DNA from: JBBITI01 sp963735055
GTDB lineage: Bacteria; Chloroflexota; Dehalococcoidia; Dehalococcoidales; UBA2162
Direction of reading: 5' to 3'
Length of the DNA: 64,000 nt
Assembly (NCBI GenBank): GCA_963735055.1
Contig: CAVTJN010000021.1
Location: 62,001 to 126,000, forward strand
The notes under the pieces: model-generated
Seen by the model: the letters and a program-made list of their open reading frames with translations, nothing else
Told to the model about the DNA's origin: nothing
Database searches by the model: none
Position numbers and translations under genes: made by a program
Shown here: in pieces, positions 49,992 to 57,910 of the stretch
Layout of the letters: every line of letters starts with the position of its first letter
How positions within the stretch are numbered: position 1 is the stretch's first letter

Positions 49992-51650
49992 GTGTACGCA
50001 GGTAACCTGGAAGAAAGCGCCCGCAGGGTGGCGGCCACCCGTGAGAGGCGGTTGGGTGAGAACCTGGCGCGCCTCAGCGCCCAGGCGAAGGCTGACCTGT
50101 TGGCCGCGTTCCACCCTGACTTCAAGACGGAGAGCATGCGCGAGCTCGGGGTAGGTCCGAACCAGGGCGAACGGACCCCGGTCGAGCTTGCGAATCTACT
50201 GGAGGGGAACAGCCGCCTTGACCCGCGTAAGGTCGACCTCGATAGACCCGCCCACAGCGTCGACGTGCTGGTGATTGGTGGAGGCGGGGCCGGGGCGTCG
50301 GCGGCGATCACGGCCCAGGAGAGCGGGGCGAGAGTCATGGTGGCCACCAAACTGCGGCTGGGCGACGCCAACACGGTGGGGGCACAGGCGGGGACGCAGG
50401 CGGCAGACCGGCCCAACGACTCCCCGTCGATTCACTATCTGGACACCATGGGCGGCGGCCACTACGCCGGCATACCGGAACTGGTGGAGACCCTGGTAAA
50501 GGACGCTCCTGACGCCATAAGGTGGTTGGAGCGCCTTGGCGTCAATTGGGATAAGGAACCTGACGGGACGATGCATGAGCTCTCCGGCGGCGGCACGTCG
50601 CGGCGGCGCCTGCACTCCGCCCGCGACTACACCGGTCTCGAAGAGATGCGCGTCCTCCGGGATGAACTGAGAAACCGCAGCATCGAGTGTCTCGAGTTCG
50701 CGCCGGCCATAGAGCTGATACTGGATGACAATGGCTCAGCCGCCGGGGCCGTGTTGGTGAACATCGAAACTAACGAGACGATAGTCGTGCGGGCGAAAGC
50801 GGTCATTTTGACCACCGGCGGCATCGGGCGGCTGCACATCCAGGGCTATCCGACGACGAATCACTACGGCGCCACCGCTGACGGGCTGGTGCTGGCATAC
50901 CGTGCCGGAGCGCAACTCATCTATATCGACACGATGCAATACCATCCCACCGGCGTGGCCTACCCGATTCAGATTGAAGGCCAACTGGTGACTGAAAAGG
51001 TACGAACCCTGGGCGCTCAACTGACTGATGTCAACGGCGAGCAGTTCATCATGCCTCTCGAACCCCGCGACGTCGTGTCGGCGGCCATCATCCGAGCCTG
51101 TCGAGACAACCTTGGCATCGGAACGCCGACGGGGCAAGTCGGGGTCTGGCTCGACTCCCCAATGATCGACCTGATACGCGGCGAAGGGACGGTTGCCCGT
51201 GAGTTGCCCGCCATGGTGCGACAATTTGCCCGTTACGGAATTGATATCGTTAAGGAACCGATGCTTGTCTATCCGACGCTTCACTACCAGAACGGGGGGA
51301 TCAAGATCGGAATCAACGGGGAGACCACCATCCGCGGCCTGTTCGCGGCCGGAGAAGTATCTGGCGGCGTTCACGGACGCAACAGGCTAATCGGCAACTC
51401 CACCCTCGAGCTGTTCGTTTTTGGGCGGCGGGCAGGCAGGGCAGCGGCCCAGTTCGCCAAAGGCGCTCACCCCACCGCACCCTCATTGGAGCACGTTAGG
51501 CGCTGGCAAGATGATCTCCGGCAGGTCGGCTTGGCCGGAAGCCGGCCTATCTCGCCGCTGCTGCTCCCCGATTACGCCCGGTCAATGCCCGACTACGCCG
51601 ACGAAGGGAGTGCAGGGACGCTTCCTGCCGGCAGGGTCAAGCTGGCATAG
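49992..51650 (+). CDS. FAD-dependent fumarate reductase / succinate dehydrogenase flavoprotein-like
   Basis: 552 residues. The FAD loop is VDVLVIGGGGAGASAAITAQ (about residues 94-113). Conserved active-site blocks of the SdhA/FrdA/NadB family are the HPTG motif (YHPTGVAYP), LHYQNGGIKI (family HYxxGG) and GGVHGRNRLIGNS (the His-Arg pair near residue 465). The substrate is probably a dicarboxylate or related enoate. The first 90 residues are an unusual helical extension. GTG start, 14 nt after the ferredoxin. No covalent-flavin or cytochrome b features. Confidence 0.9.
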   Translation: MYAGNLEESARRVAATRERRLGENLARLSAQAKADLLAAFHPDFKTESMRELGVGPNQGERTPVELANLLEGNSRLDPRKVDLDRPAHSVDVLVIGGGGAGASAAITAQESGARVMVATKLRLGDANTVGAQAGTQAADRPNDSPSIHYLDTMGGGHYAGIPELVETLVKDAPDAIRWLERLGVNWDKEPDGTMHELSGGGTSRRRLHSARDYTGLEEMRVLRDELRNRSIECLEFAPAIELILDDNGSAAGAVLVNIETNETIVVRAKAVILTTGGIGRLHIQGYPTTNHYGATADGLVLAYRAGAQLIYIDTMQYHPTGVAYPIQIEGQLVTEKVRTLGAQLTDVNGEQFIMPLEPRDVVSAAIIRACRDNLGIGTPTGQVGVWLDSPMIDLIRGEGTVARELPAMVRQFARYGIDIVKEPMLVYPTLHYQNGGIKIGINGETTIRGLFAAGEVSGGVHGRNRLIGNSTLELFVFGRRAGRAAAQFAKGAHPTAPSLEHVRRWQDDLRQVGLAGSRPISPLLLPDYARSMPDYADEGSAGTLPAGRVKLA

Positions 51651-51663
51651 GCAGGATATCGCA

Positions 51664-52116
51664 ATGCCACTGCGGAAACAGCAGGAAGTGAAGCTCGTCG
51701 AGGACGTCTTGAATGAGGTCCTGAACACCAAGAGTCCACCTGTGGGTCGGTGCCGTTTACTTTCCTCGGGATTCAGTCCAACCCATGCACTTGACATAAT
51801 TGAAGATATTTCCGGACACAAGGAATGCCTCGGTTGCGGCAATTGCATTGACATTTGCCCGGTGTTGATGCGCGAGCCATCCCGGCGCGAGAAGACCGAA
51901 CAGCGGACGTCGATGGCACTTGAAAGCACGGTCGGCGGGGACTGCGACTTGTGTTACGCCTGCGTCATGGCGTGTCCGCAGGTCGATACGACCTTAAAGA
52001 GCTACGTCGTGAACAGCCGGGTGGTCGAGGTGATGTCCCGACTGCAACAGCGAATTGGCGATGATGATGAACTGGACCTGGACCTTTTTCTCGAGGAGGC
52101 GGTCAGTCTTCGATAG
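51664..52116 (+). CDS. small di-[4Fe-4S] ferredoxin (HdrC-like)
   Basis: 150 residues. Two [4Fe-4S] motifs, CLGCGNCIDICP (about residue 56) and CDLCYACVMACP (about residue 96), separated by about 40 residues, as in HdrC or FrdB-like heterodisulfide/CoB-linked proteins. The ends are helical and acidic. ATG at 51664 lies 13 nt after the flavoprotein stop. Together with the two preceding genes it forms a three-protein redox set; which partner takes the electrons onward is unknown. Confidence 0.85.
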   Translation: MPLRKQQEVKLVEDVLNEVLNTKSPPVGRCRLLSSGFSPTHALDIIEDISGHKECLGCGNCIDICPVLMREPSRREKTEQRTSMALESTVGGDCDLCYACVMACPQVDTTLKSYVVNSRVVEVMSRLQQRIGDDDELDLDLFLEEAVSLR

Positions 52117-52247
52117 ACGCCGGTAGCCGTCACGGGGTCTACCCAGGCGGCAACGATCATACCAGACTCCGGTCCGGAGGAGGCGCACCCGAGGCAGCGG
52201 GGACCTGCACCCGGGGGCTAGCGCCGGCATCAGCGGGGTATCCTACC

Positions 52248-53402
52248 ATGGATTTTGAACTGGCCGAAGACCAGAGAATGATACAGAGACTGGCCCATGA
52301 TTTCGTGGTGGACCAGCTAAGGCCATTGGAGCGGGACTTGCTCGGCCGGTCAGGAGACTCCAACGACGCCAACGCGGCTCTGCCTCGGGCGACCGAGGAG
52401 ACCCTGATTCGGAAGGCAACCGAGACGGGACTCTGGGGGGCATCGGTCCCCGTGGAGATGGGCGGAGCGGGACTCGGGACTTTGGCCACCTGCCTGATCG
52501 AAGAGGAACTGGCTCAGACGATCGTCCCTTTTTCCTTCGGCGACGTTACCCCAATACTGTATGATTGCACTGGACCGCAGAAGCAGAGGTACCTCCTTCC
52601 AGCCCTCAACCGCGAAAGGACGCCTTATCTCGCTCTCGCCGAACCGAGCCCGCAACCTGAGTTGCCGGACATGCGAATGACAGCCCGTGCCGCCGACGGC
52701 AGCTATGGCCTGAACGGTGTCAAGACCACCTTCGGCAGGCCGAGCGAGGATTATTTCGCGATCGTCTTTGCCATGGTCGTTCCCGCCCGGCTGCCCACAT
52801 GCTTTCTGGTCGACGCGCACACTGCGGGCTTCACCGTTCAACGGCCGGACAAACAGGACCGCTCTTCCGTCAGAGTGCCGCTGCTGCTCACTTTCGATGA
52901 CTGCCTTATACCGGAGGCGAACCGTCTGGGACAAGAGGGAGCCGCCTTCGCACTGGGCAAGAAATGGCTGCCCGCCCGCCGTGTCGTCCGCGGCGCCAGG
53001 TCCGTGGGAGTCGCTCAAAGACTGCTTGAGGAAGCTACGCTGCGCGCACAAACATGGCTGTCCTTCGGCCGGCCCGTAGGCGAACGGCCCGATGTTCAGG
53101 CGGCACTGGCCGAAGCCGCAACTGATGTCCATGCCTGCCGGCTGCTGGTGTACCAAGCCGCCTGGAAGGCGGACCGGGGTGAGAACGTGCGGCGCGAGGC
53201 GTCGATGGTGAAGGTCTTTGCCACCCGGATGGTACGGAATGTAGCCGACCGGGTCGCCCATATCTACGGGGGGCCGCCCCACGTCGATGTACTAATGGCG
53301 AGGCTGTGCCAGTATGATTGGGCGGGCAGCGCCAACGGGCCGACCACGGAGCTGCAGCAGCACATTATTGCTAGGGACGTTCTGAAAGGACTGAAATTCT
53401 AG
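52248..53402 (+). CDS. acyl-CoA dehydrogenase family protein
   Basis: 384 residues. N-terminal FELAEDQRMIQRLAHDFV, the middle-domain EPSPQPELPDM/GLNGVKTTF, and the C-terminal helical domain with RREASMVKVFATRMVRNVADR and HIYGGPPHVD match acyl-CoA dehydrogenases. The usual catalytic EGT segment near the C-terminus reads SANGPTTELQQH, so the standard Glu is not there. The base may be elsewhere, as in isovaleryl-CoA dehydrogenase, or the protein may have changed function. It starts 131 nt after the ferredoxin gene and is followed by the fumarase beta gene at 10 nt. Confidence 0.85.
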   Translation: MDFELAEDQRMIQRLAHDFVVDQLRPLERDLLGRSGDSNDANAALPRATEETLIRKATETGLWGASVPVEMGGAGLGTLATCLIEEELAQTIVPFSFGDVTPILYDCTGPQKQRYLLPALNRERTPYLALAEPSPQPELPDMRMTARAADGSYGLNGVKTTFGRPSEDYFAIVFAMVVPARLPTCFLVDAHTAGFTVQRPDKQDRSSVRVPLLLTFDDCLIPEANRLGQEGAAFALGKKWLPARRVVRGARSVGVAQRLLEEATLRAQTWLSFGRPVGERPDVQAALAEAATDVHACRLLVYQAAWKADRGENVRREASMVKVFATRMVRNVADRVAHIYGGPPHVDVLMARLCQYDWAGSANGPTTELQQHIIARDVLKGLKF

Positions 53403-53412
53403 GAGACCTCCG

Positions 53413-53970
53413 ATGGCAAAGAAGATCACCCTTCCCCTTACCGATGAAACGATTCAGAGCCTGAACGCCGGGGACGATGTCTTGATGACCGGGGTCATGT
53501 ATGTCGCCCGTGATTCGGCGCACAAACGTATGGCCGACAGCCTCGATCGGGGAGAAACCCTCCCGTTTGATATCAGGGGTGAGACTATCTACTACATGGG
53601 GCCGACCCCCGCCAAACCCGGGCAGGCGATTGGGTCAGCGGGACCCACGACAAGTGGCCGCATGGATGCCTTTTCACCACGCCTCCTGGCCGCCGGGCTG
53701 AAAGGAATGATCGGTAAGGGAATGCGGTCAGACAGAGTCAAGACGGCCATCAAGGAACACGGCGCCGTATACCTGGCGGCCATTGGGGGTACCGGGGCAT
53801 TGATCTCCAGGGCGATCAGAAAATCTGAAGTGGTGGCTTACAAGGAACTCGGAGCCGAGGCTATTCTCAGAATTGAGGTTGATGATTTTCCGGCCACGGT
53901 GATCAATGACGCCCACGGTGGTGACCTGTACGAGGAAGGAAAAGCAAAGTACCGGGTGAGTCCACGATGA
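53413..53970 (+). CDS. class I fumarase / tartrate dehydratase beta subunit, orphan
   Basis: 185 residues, the normal size of the detached beta subunit of two-subunit iron-sulfur fumarase or L-tartrate dehydratase. Characteristic blocks are GPTTSGRMDAFSPRLL, MIGKGMRSDRVKTAIKEHG and AAIGGTGALISRAIRKSE. The alpha subunit, which holds the [4Fe-4S] cluster, is not present in the window. ATG follows AGGAGACCTCC. The 3' end overlaps the next gene as ATGA. The hydratase may thus need an alpha partner from another locus. Confidence 0.9.
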   Translation: MAKKITLPLTDETIQSLNAGDDVLMTGVMYVARDSAHKRMADSLDRGETLPFDIRGETIYYMGPTPAKPGQAIGSAGPTTSGRMDAFSPRLLAAGLKGMIGKGMRSDRVKTAIKEHGAVYLAAIGGTGALISRAIRKSEVVAYKELGAEAILRIEVDDFPATVINDAHGGDLYEEGKAKYRVSPR

Positions 53971-54776
53971 AGATCTGGTACCAGAGCGGGCTTTCATTTG
54001 AAAGATTCCGGGCGTACGAGAAGTACCTGCGGGAGCACGTTGCGGCAACCACCGCGGGCGGTGCGACCAAGGTACACATCAACGGGACGACCCGGGGGGG
54101 CACCGGGGTTGAGTACCGGTTCACCGAGTATTTCTTTGCCCGGGAGATGATCGAGAATGGGCTGAGGGCTGAGGCGCAAGGCTTTGACGCCTACGTGATC
54201 GGAACCACCAACGACGCCGGCCTGTTTCAGTCGAGAGAAGTCCTCAACATTCCGGTCATCGGCATAACCGAAGCGTCGATGCACGTGGCGTGTCTCATGG
54301 GACGGAGTTTTGGGCTCATAACGCCGAATGAGAAGATGATACCGCATTTCGAGGAACTGGTGGCCAGGTACGGGCTGAAGGACAGACTTGCCGGCATCCA
54401 ATACACCGAGTTCAAAATACCGGAACTGGGCAAGGTATTCGAGGACTCGGCGTTGCAGCAAAAACAGCTCGCCGAATTCAGATTAGGCGCCGGCAAGGTG
54501 ATCGAGGCAGGGGCCGAGGTGATCGTGCCGATCGGGGGCATCGCCGGCCTGTTCCTCGCCAGGTCAGGACTGAAGAGCATCGACCGCGTGCCCGTCGTTG
54601 ATACCATAAGCGTGGCCATCGCCATGGCTGAGATGATGGTGACCTTGAACAGAGTCACCGGCAGCTTCGTCAGCCGCCGGCTCAGCTTCGCCCGCCCCCC
54701 CGAAGAAATCCTGCAGCGGGTCCGGGCGGACTACGGCGTGGCCAATCCGACTAGCGCTGGATTACCTCCAGCATGA
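53967..54776 (+). CDS. Asp/Glu racemase-fold protein lacking the usual catalytic cysteines
   Basis: 269 residues of the aspartate/glutamate/hydantoin racemase superfamily by overall pattern: a first strand KIWYQSGLSFERFRAYE, FDAYVIGTTNDAGLF, IPVIGITEASMHVACLMG and AEVIVPIGGIAGLFLARS. The two cysteines that act as acid and base in racemases and maleate isomerase appear replaced by Thr (TTND) and Gly (IGGIAG). Only one Cys occurs (HVACLM). It begins as ATGA overlap with the fumarase beta gene. The 3' end overlaps the convergent VOC gene by 26 nt. Racemase activity of the classic type is doubtful. Confidence 0.78.
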   Translation: MKIWYQSGLSFERFRAYEKYLREHVAATTAGGATKVHINGTTRGGTGVEYRFTEYFFAREMIENGLRAEAQGFDAYVIGTTNDAGLFQSREVLNIPVIGITEASMHVACLMGRSFGLITPNEKMIPHFEELVARYGLKDRLAGIQYTEFKIPELGKVFEDSALQQKQLAEFRLGAGKVIEAGAEVIVPIGGIAGLFLARSGLKSIDRVPVVDTISVAIAMAEMMVTLNRVTGSFVSRRLSFARPPEEILQRVRADYGVANPTSAGLPPA

Positions 54777-55188
54777 AGCCGCAGTCGGCCTCAGTATCGA
54801 AGAAGGCATAGCCGCCACCGCTTGGCCGCCAGCCACGCTGGACGACCCGGTAGCCTTTCTTGGCCATCTTCTCGACAACTTCGTCGATGTCTTTGACAAA
54901 GAAGGAAAAATGCTGGATGCCTTCCCCGTTCTTCTCCAGGAATTCCTTCTGCATGCAGTCGGAGATGGGTTCAATGAGCTCGATTTCGAGCTTGCCGACG
55001 TTGGCGAAGCTCATCTTGAGTTTGACCTGCGCAGGTTTGTCCCAAGCTTCCCACCGCACGGTTGGCTCGGCATTCAGCGGACCGAATGGGCCGATGCCGA
55101 TCTTGGCAAAGCCCCTTTTCGCCTTCTCGATGTCTTTAACGATGATACCGATTTGACCGAAATTGGTGAACAATGACTCTTCCGGCAT
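54751..55188 (-). CDS. VOC-family protein (methylmalonyl-CoA epimerase-like)
   Basis: 145 residues, a glyoxalase/VOC fold. FGQIGIIVKDIEKAKRGFAKI is a typical first betaalphabetabetabeta unit. IELIEPI, IQHFSFFVKDIDEVVEKMAKK and the C-terminal Glu in FMLEVIQ supply the usual metal ligands (His, Glu). ATG at 55188 was chosen for AAGGAGC 6 nt upstream; the ORF could start at 55218. Methylmalonyl-CoA epimerase and lactoylglutathione lyase are both possible; context favours an acyl-CoA or aromatic substrate but does not decide. Confidence 0.85.
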   Translation of the reverse strand: MPEESLFTNFGQIGIIVKDIEKAKRGFAKIGIGPFGPLNAEPTVRWEAWDKPAQVKLKMSFANVGKLEIELIEPISDCMQKEFLEKNGEGIQHFSFFVKDIDEVVEKMAKKGYRVVQRGWRPSGGGYAFFDTEADCGFMLEVIQR

Positions 55189-55240
55189 GTTCTGCTCCTT
55201 CTTCTGTTTCAGTTCCACAAGTCCCGACCGACCAGACCCG

Positions 55241-56189
55241 CTATTTCGCCTCGAAGAAATTCCTTGGGCCGTCGACCAGCAAGGTGTCTATTACCTTCTG
55301 AGCGACCCCCATTTCCAGAAGCTGGGGGAAGACGACATTCTTAATATACAGGTAGCCGTGAGGGTTCATCTGTTGTCTTCTTGCCGGCGTCCCTATCGGC
55401 GAGTCGTTTGCCACGTGCCGGGCCAGCGACCAGTCGTGGGAGACACAGACGCGTCCGGCGAACCCGGCGTCGATAAGCGATTTGAGCGTCCGCGTGCGAG
55501 CGAGGGGACTCGGGACCTGACCCGGATACCGGTCAAGCCCCAGGAAACACCCCTGGTCAAGAATCCAGAACAGGTACTCCAGGTCGGTGGTGTCGTTCGA
55601 ATGGTCCAGCTTGACCCGGTTCAGAGGCACCCCCTCTTCTTTGAGAATGGCAATCTGCTGACGCCCCACCTGTCCCGGCGAGTAGGAATGCAACATGATG
55701 GGCAACCCGGTCTGATGGTGGGCGCGGGCAACGGCCCTGAGGACGGTCTCCTCTCCGGGCAAGACGCCCGACATGTCGCTGGCCCCCTTCAACACACCGG
55801 CCTTGACCTTGGTTCCTTCGATACCCTCCTCGACGTCCCGGACGAAGCCCTTGGCCAGTCGTTCCACCGAAGCGCCGCTTATGAAGCGCGGTTTCTCGGT
55901 CCACCACCCGGTGCAGGCAACAATATTAACGCCGGTGCGTTGCGAGGCATCCACCAGCACTCTTACGTCACGGCCCAAGTCCAGAGTGGTAGCATCAACG
56001 ACGGTCATCACGCCCGCCGGCTTTCGCCTTGTTCAGTCCCTCGATCACATGGCCCATGTAGCCATCCTCCAGGAACTCAGGAAAATTCTGGGGGATGCCG
56101 GCATTGGAACTCAAGACGTGTTCGTGGGCAAGCGTGACACCCAGTTTGGAGGTATCAATCGGTCCGAGCACCGTGTTTACCATGGTCAT
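55241..56189 (-). pseudogene. phosphotriesterase-family amidohydrolase broken by one frameshift
   Basis: The gene reads from ATG 56189 (AAGGAG 9 nt upstream) to 55241, about 315 residues once repaired. The first 58 codons carry LGVTLAHEHVL, the HxH metal motif. At the GGG run (plus-strand CCC at 56013-56015) one extra base shifts the frame; dropping it joins KAKAGG to VMTVVDATTLDLGRDV. The rest has the bridging Lys in AGVLKGASD, IMLHSYSPG, KLDHSND and the Asp in VSHDWS, so all metal ligands are intact. This suggests recent decay or a consensus error rather than an old relic. It would be a phosphotriesterase-like lactonase or esterase. Confidence 0.88.
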
Positions 56190-56218
56190 CGACACTATCT
56201 CCTTTCCAACAGGGTCAG

Positions 56219-57004
56219 TTACCAACTCCGCCGTGTTAACAGGGCGCCCCCGTCCACCGGGAGCACAACGCCGGTGATCCACCGGGCCTCGTCGCTGTTG
56301 AGGAAGACCGCTGCCCAGCCGATGTCCCAACCGGTACCCTCCGTCTGCAACGGAGTTGACTTCCACCGGGCCTCCCGGCCCTCGGGAGTGAGTCCGCCGG
56401 CCACCATCGGCGTGTAGACCATACCGGGGACGATGCAGTTCACACGGATGTGCTCCGCGGCGTGAGATGACGCCATGGCCTGGGTGAGGCCGATGACGGC
56501 GGCTTTGGACGTGGAATAGGCATCCATTCCCCGCGGGCGCAGAGCGGCCACGGATGAGATGTTGGTTATCGATCCTCCGCCCCCCTTTACCATCTCGGGG
56601 ATGGCGCTGCGGCCCATCAGCACCATGCTTCTTAGATTCACATTCATGACCTGGTCCCATTCGTCCAGCTTGGAGCTGACGACCGTCCCGGTATGGTCGA
56701 TACCGACATTATTGTGCAGTATGTCCAGCCGTCCGTACCGCTGCACCGCGGCGGCGACGATAGCGCGGCATTCCTCCAGCCTGGTCACATCGCCGGAGAT
56801 CGTCGAAGCCTCGCCGCCTTCAGAGGTGATCATTTTCAGCGTCTCGTTCGCCCGCTCGAGCATCTGGTCAACCACAAGCACGCGCGCCCCTTCACGGGCA
56901 AAGAGAACCGCCGCCGCCTTGCCATTGCCCACTCCCGGGCCCCGTGAACCAGCGCCGGTGACGATGGCAACTTTCCCCTGCAGCCGCGGCTTGCGTTCCA
57001 ACAT
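56219..57004 (-). CDS. SDR-family NAD(P)-dependent oxidoreductase
   Basis: 261 residues, classical short-chain dehydrogenase. The cofactor loop is VTGAGSRGPGVGNGKAAAV (about residue 14, an unusual insertion in TGxxxGxG). NNVG is the second strand motif, SSVAALRPRGMDAYSTSKAAV carries Ser, Tyr and Lys of the active site, and it closes WITGVVLPVDGGALL. ATG at 57004 was chosen because GGAGG sits upstream; the frame is open to 57082. It has a strong promoter overlapping a palindrome and is divergent from the EthD-like gene. Confidence 0.93.
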   Translation of the reverse strand: MLERKPRLQGKVAIVTGAGSRGPGVGNGKAAAVLFAREGARVLVVDQMLERANETLKMITSEGGEASTISGDVTRLEECRAIVAAAVQRYGRLDILHNNVGIDHTGTVVSSKLDEWDQVMNVNLRSMVLMGRSAIPEMVKGGGGSITNISSVAALRPRGMDAYSTSKAAVIGLTQAMASSHAAEHIRVNCIVPGMVYTPMVAGGLTPEGREARWKSTPLQTEGTGWDIGWAAVFLNSDEARWITGVVLPVDGGALLTRRSW

Positions 57005-57031
57005 GGCAGTCCTCCTTTCGCCTACGCCACT

Positions 57032-57062
57032 CTTATACTGGTTGACGACACAACGTGTCAAC
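57032..57062 (-). promoter_or_regulatory. promoter with overlapping GTTGAC palindrome
   Basis: Minus strand: TTGACA (57056-57061), 18-nt spacer, TATAAG (57032-57037), reading into the SDR gene. GTTGAC-N10-GTCAAC (57041-57062) covers the -35 and spacer, ideal for repression. The same gap must also serve the divergent gene at 57125. Confidence 0.65.
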
Positions 57063-57124
57063 ATGATGTATACTTGGCACACGCTCGGAATCCCTGTATT
57101 TCAGCCGGAATGGGGAGTTATGAT

Positions 57125-57835
57125 ATGGCAAAGACACGAGGACTGCTGCTGGCGAAGATGGACCCGCCGGTGGAACACGAAAAGCAGTGGAATACCTACT
57201 ACAACAGTGTGCACGTGGCCGACCGCCTCGCCATACCGGGCTTCCTTTCCGCCCGCCGCTTCACGAAAGTGGAGGGTATCCCGAAGCAGTACGCCATCCC
57301 CGGGGACGCCAAGTATCTGGCGATCTACGATCTGGACAGCTTGCGCGTCCTGAAGGCCGAAGGGTACCGCCGGGTCTGGGACAAGGACCATGCCCAGCCT
57401 GCAGACAGTTTTGAATCTCAGATCTTCAAGTTGCCCAAATTCGGCCGCGGTATTTACGAGGAGATATTCCCCCGGAATGAGGACTACAAAGCACCGGACA
57501 GCAAGTTCGTACTGCTGGTAGGTCACGAGATCCCACGCGGCAGGAAAGCGGAATTCAATGCCTGGTACAACACCGAACACATCCCGACCTTGCTGGGAGT
57601 CCCCGGCGTTCTGGCCATCCGGCGGTTCTTGATGGCCGAACGGGAGTACCCACCGATAGTAGACCGCGGCGGGATCCTCTCAACTTACCTGACCATCTGG
57701 GACGTCGCCGACAAAGCAGCGTTTGACACCGAGGCGTTCCGGAAGTCTGCCGCCTCCCCGTGGAGCCAGTGGGTTCGCAGTTGGTACACGCGCAAGATTT
57801 GCGCCCTGTACCAGCGAATCTATCCGCCGGGTTGA
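57125..57835 (+). CDS. EthD-like duplicated alpha/beta-barrel domain protein
   Basis: 236 residues in two similar halves: W-x2-YYNSVHVADRLAIPGFL near residue 20 and AWYNTEHIPTLLGVPGV near residue 140, each followed by xARRF/AIRRF. This is the dimeric ferredoxin-like (EthD/DUF-type) barrel, present twice in one chain. Similar small proteins accompany degradative dehydrogenases. ATG at 57125 was chosen because GGGGAG lies about 8 nt upstream; the frame is open from 57074. No catalytic residues can be named. It is divergent from the SDR gene. Confidence 0.75.
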   Translation: MAKTRGLLLAKMDPPVEHEKQWNTYYNSVHVADRLAIPGFLSARRFTKVEGIPKQYAIPGDAKYLAIYDLDSLRVLKAEGYRRVWDKDHAQPADSFESQIFKLPKFGRGIYEEIFPRNEDYKAPDSKFVLLVGHEIPRGRKAEFNAWYNTEHIPTLLGVPGVLAIRRFLMAEREYPPIVDRGGILSTYLTIWDVADKAAFDTEAFRKSAASPWSQWVRSWYTRKICALYQRIYPPG

Positions 57836-57910
57836 TCGCCGCCGGGGCGGTCGAGGTCCCAGGGGGGATGAACCGGGCGGCAAGTGATACGCTGCCTTTC
57901 CGGCAATCGG

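Noticed and set aside
55163..56137. 324-codon open frame on the plus strand opposite the phosphotriesterase
   Set aside because: It lies antisense to a gene whose metal-binding motifs are intact after one frame correction, and its translation resembles no protein. An automatic caller could wrongly prefer it because the true gene is broken.
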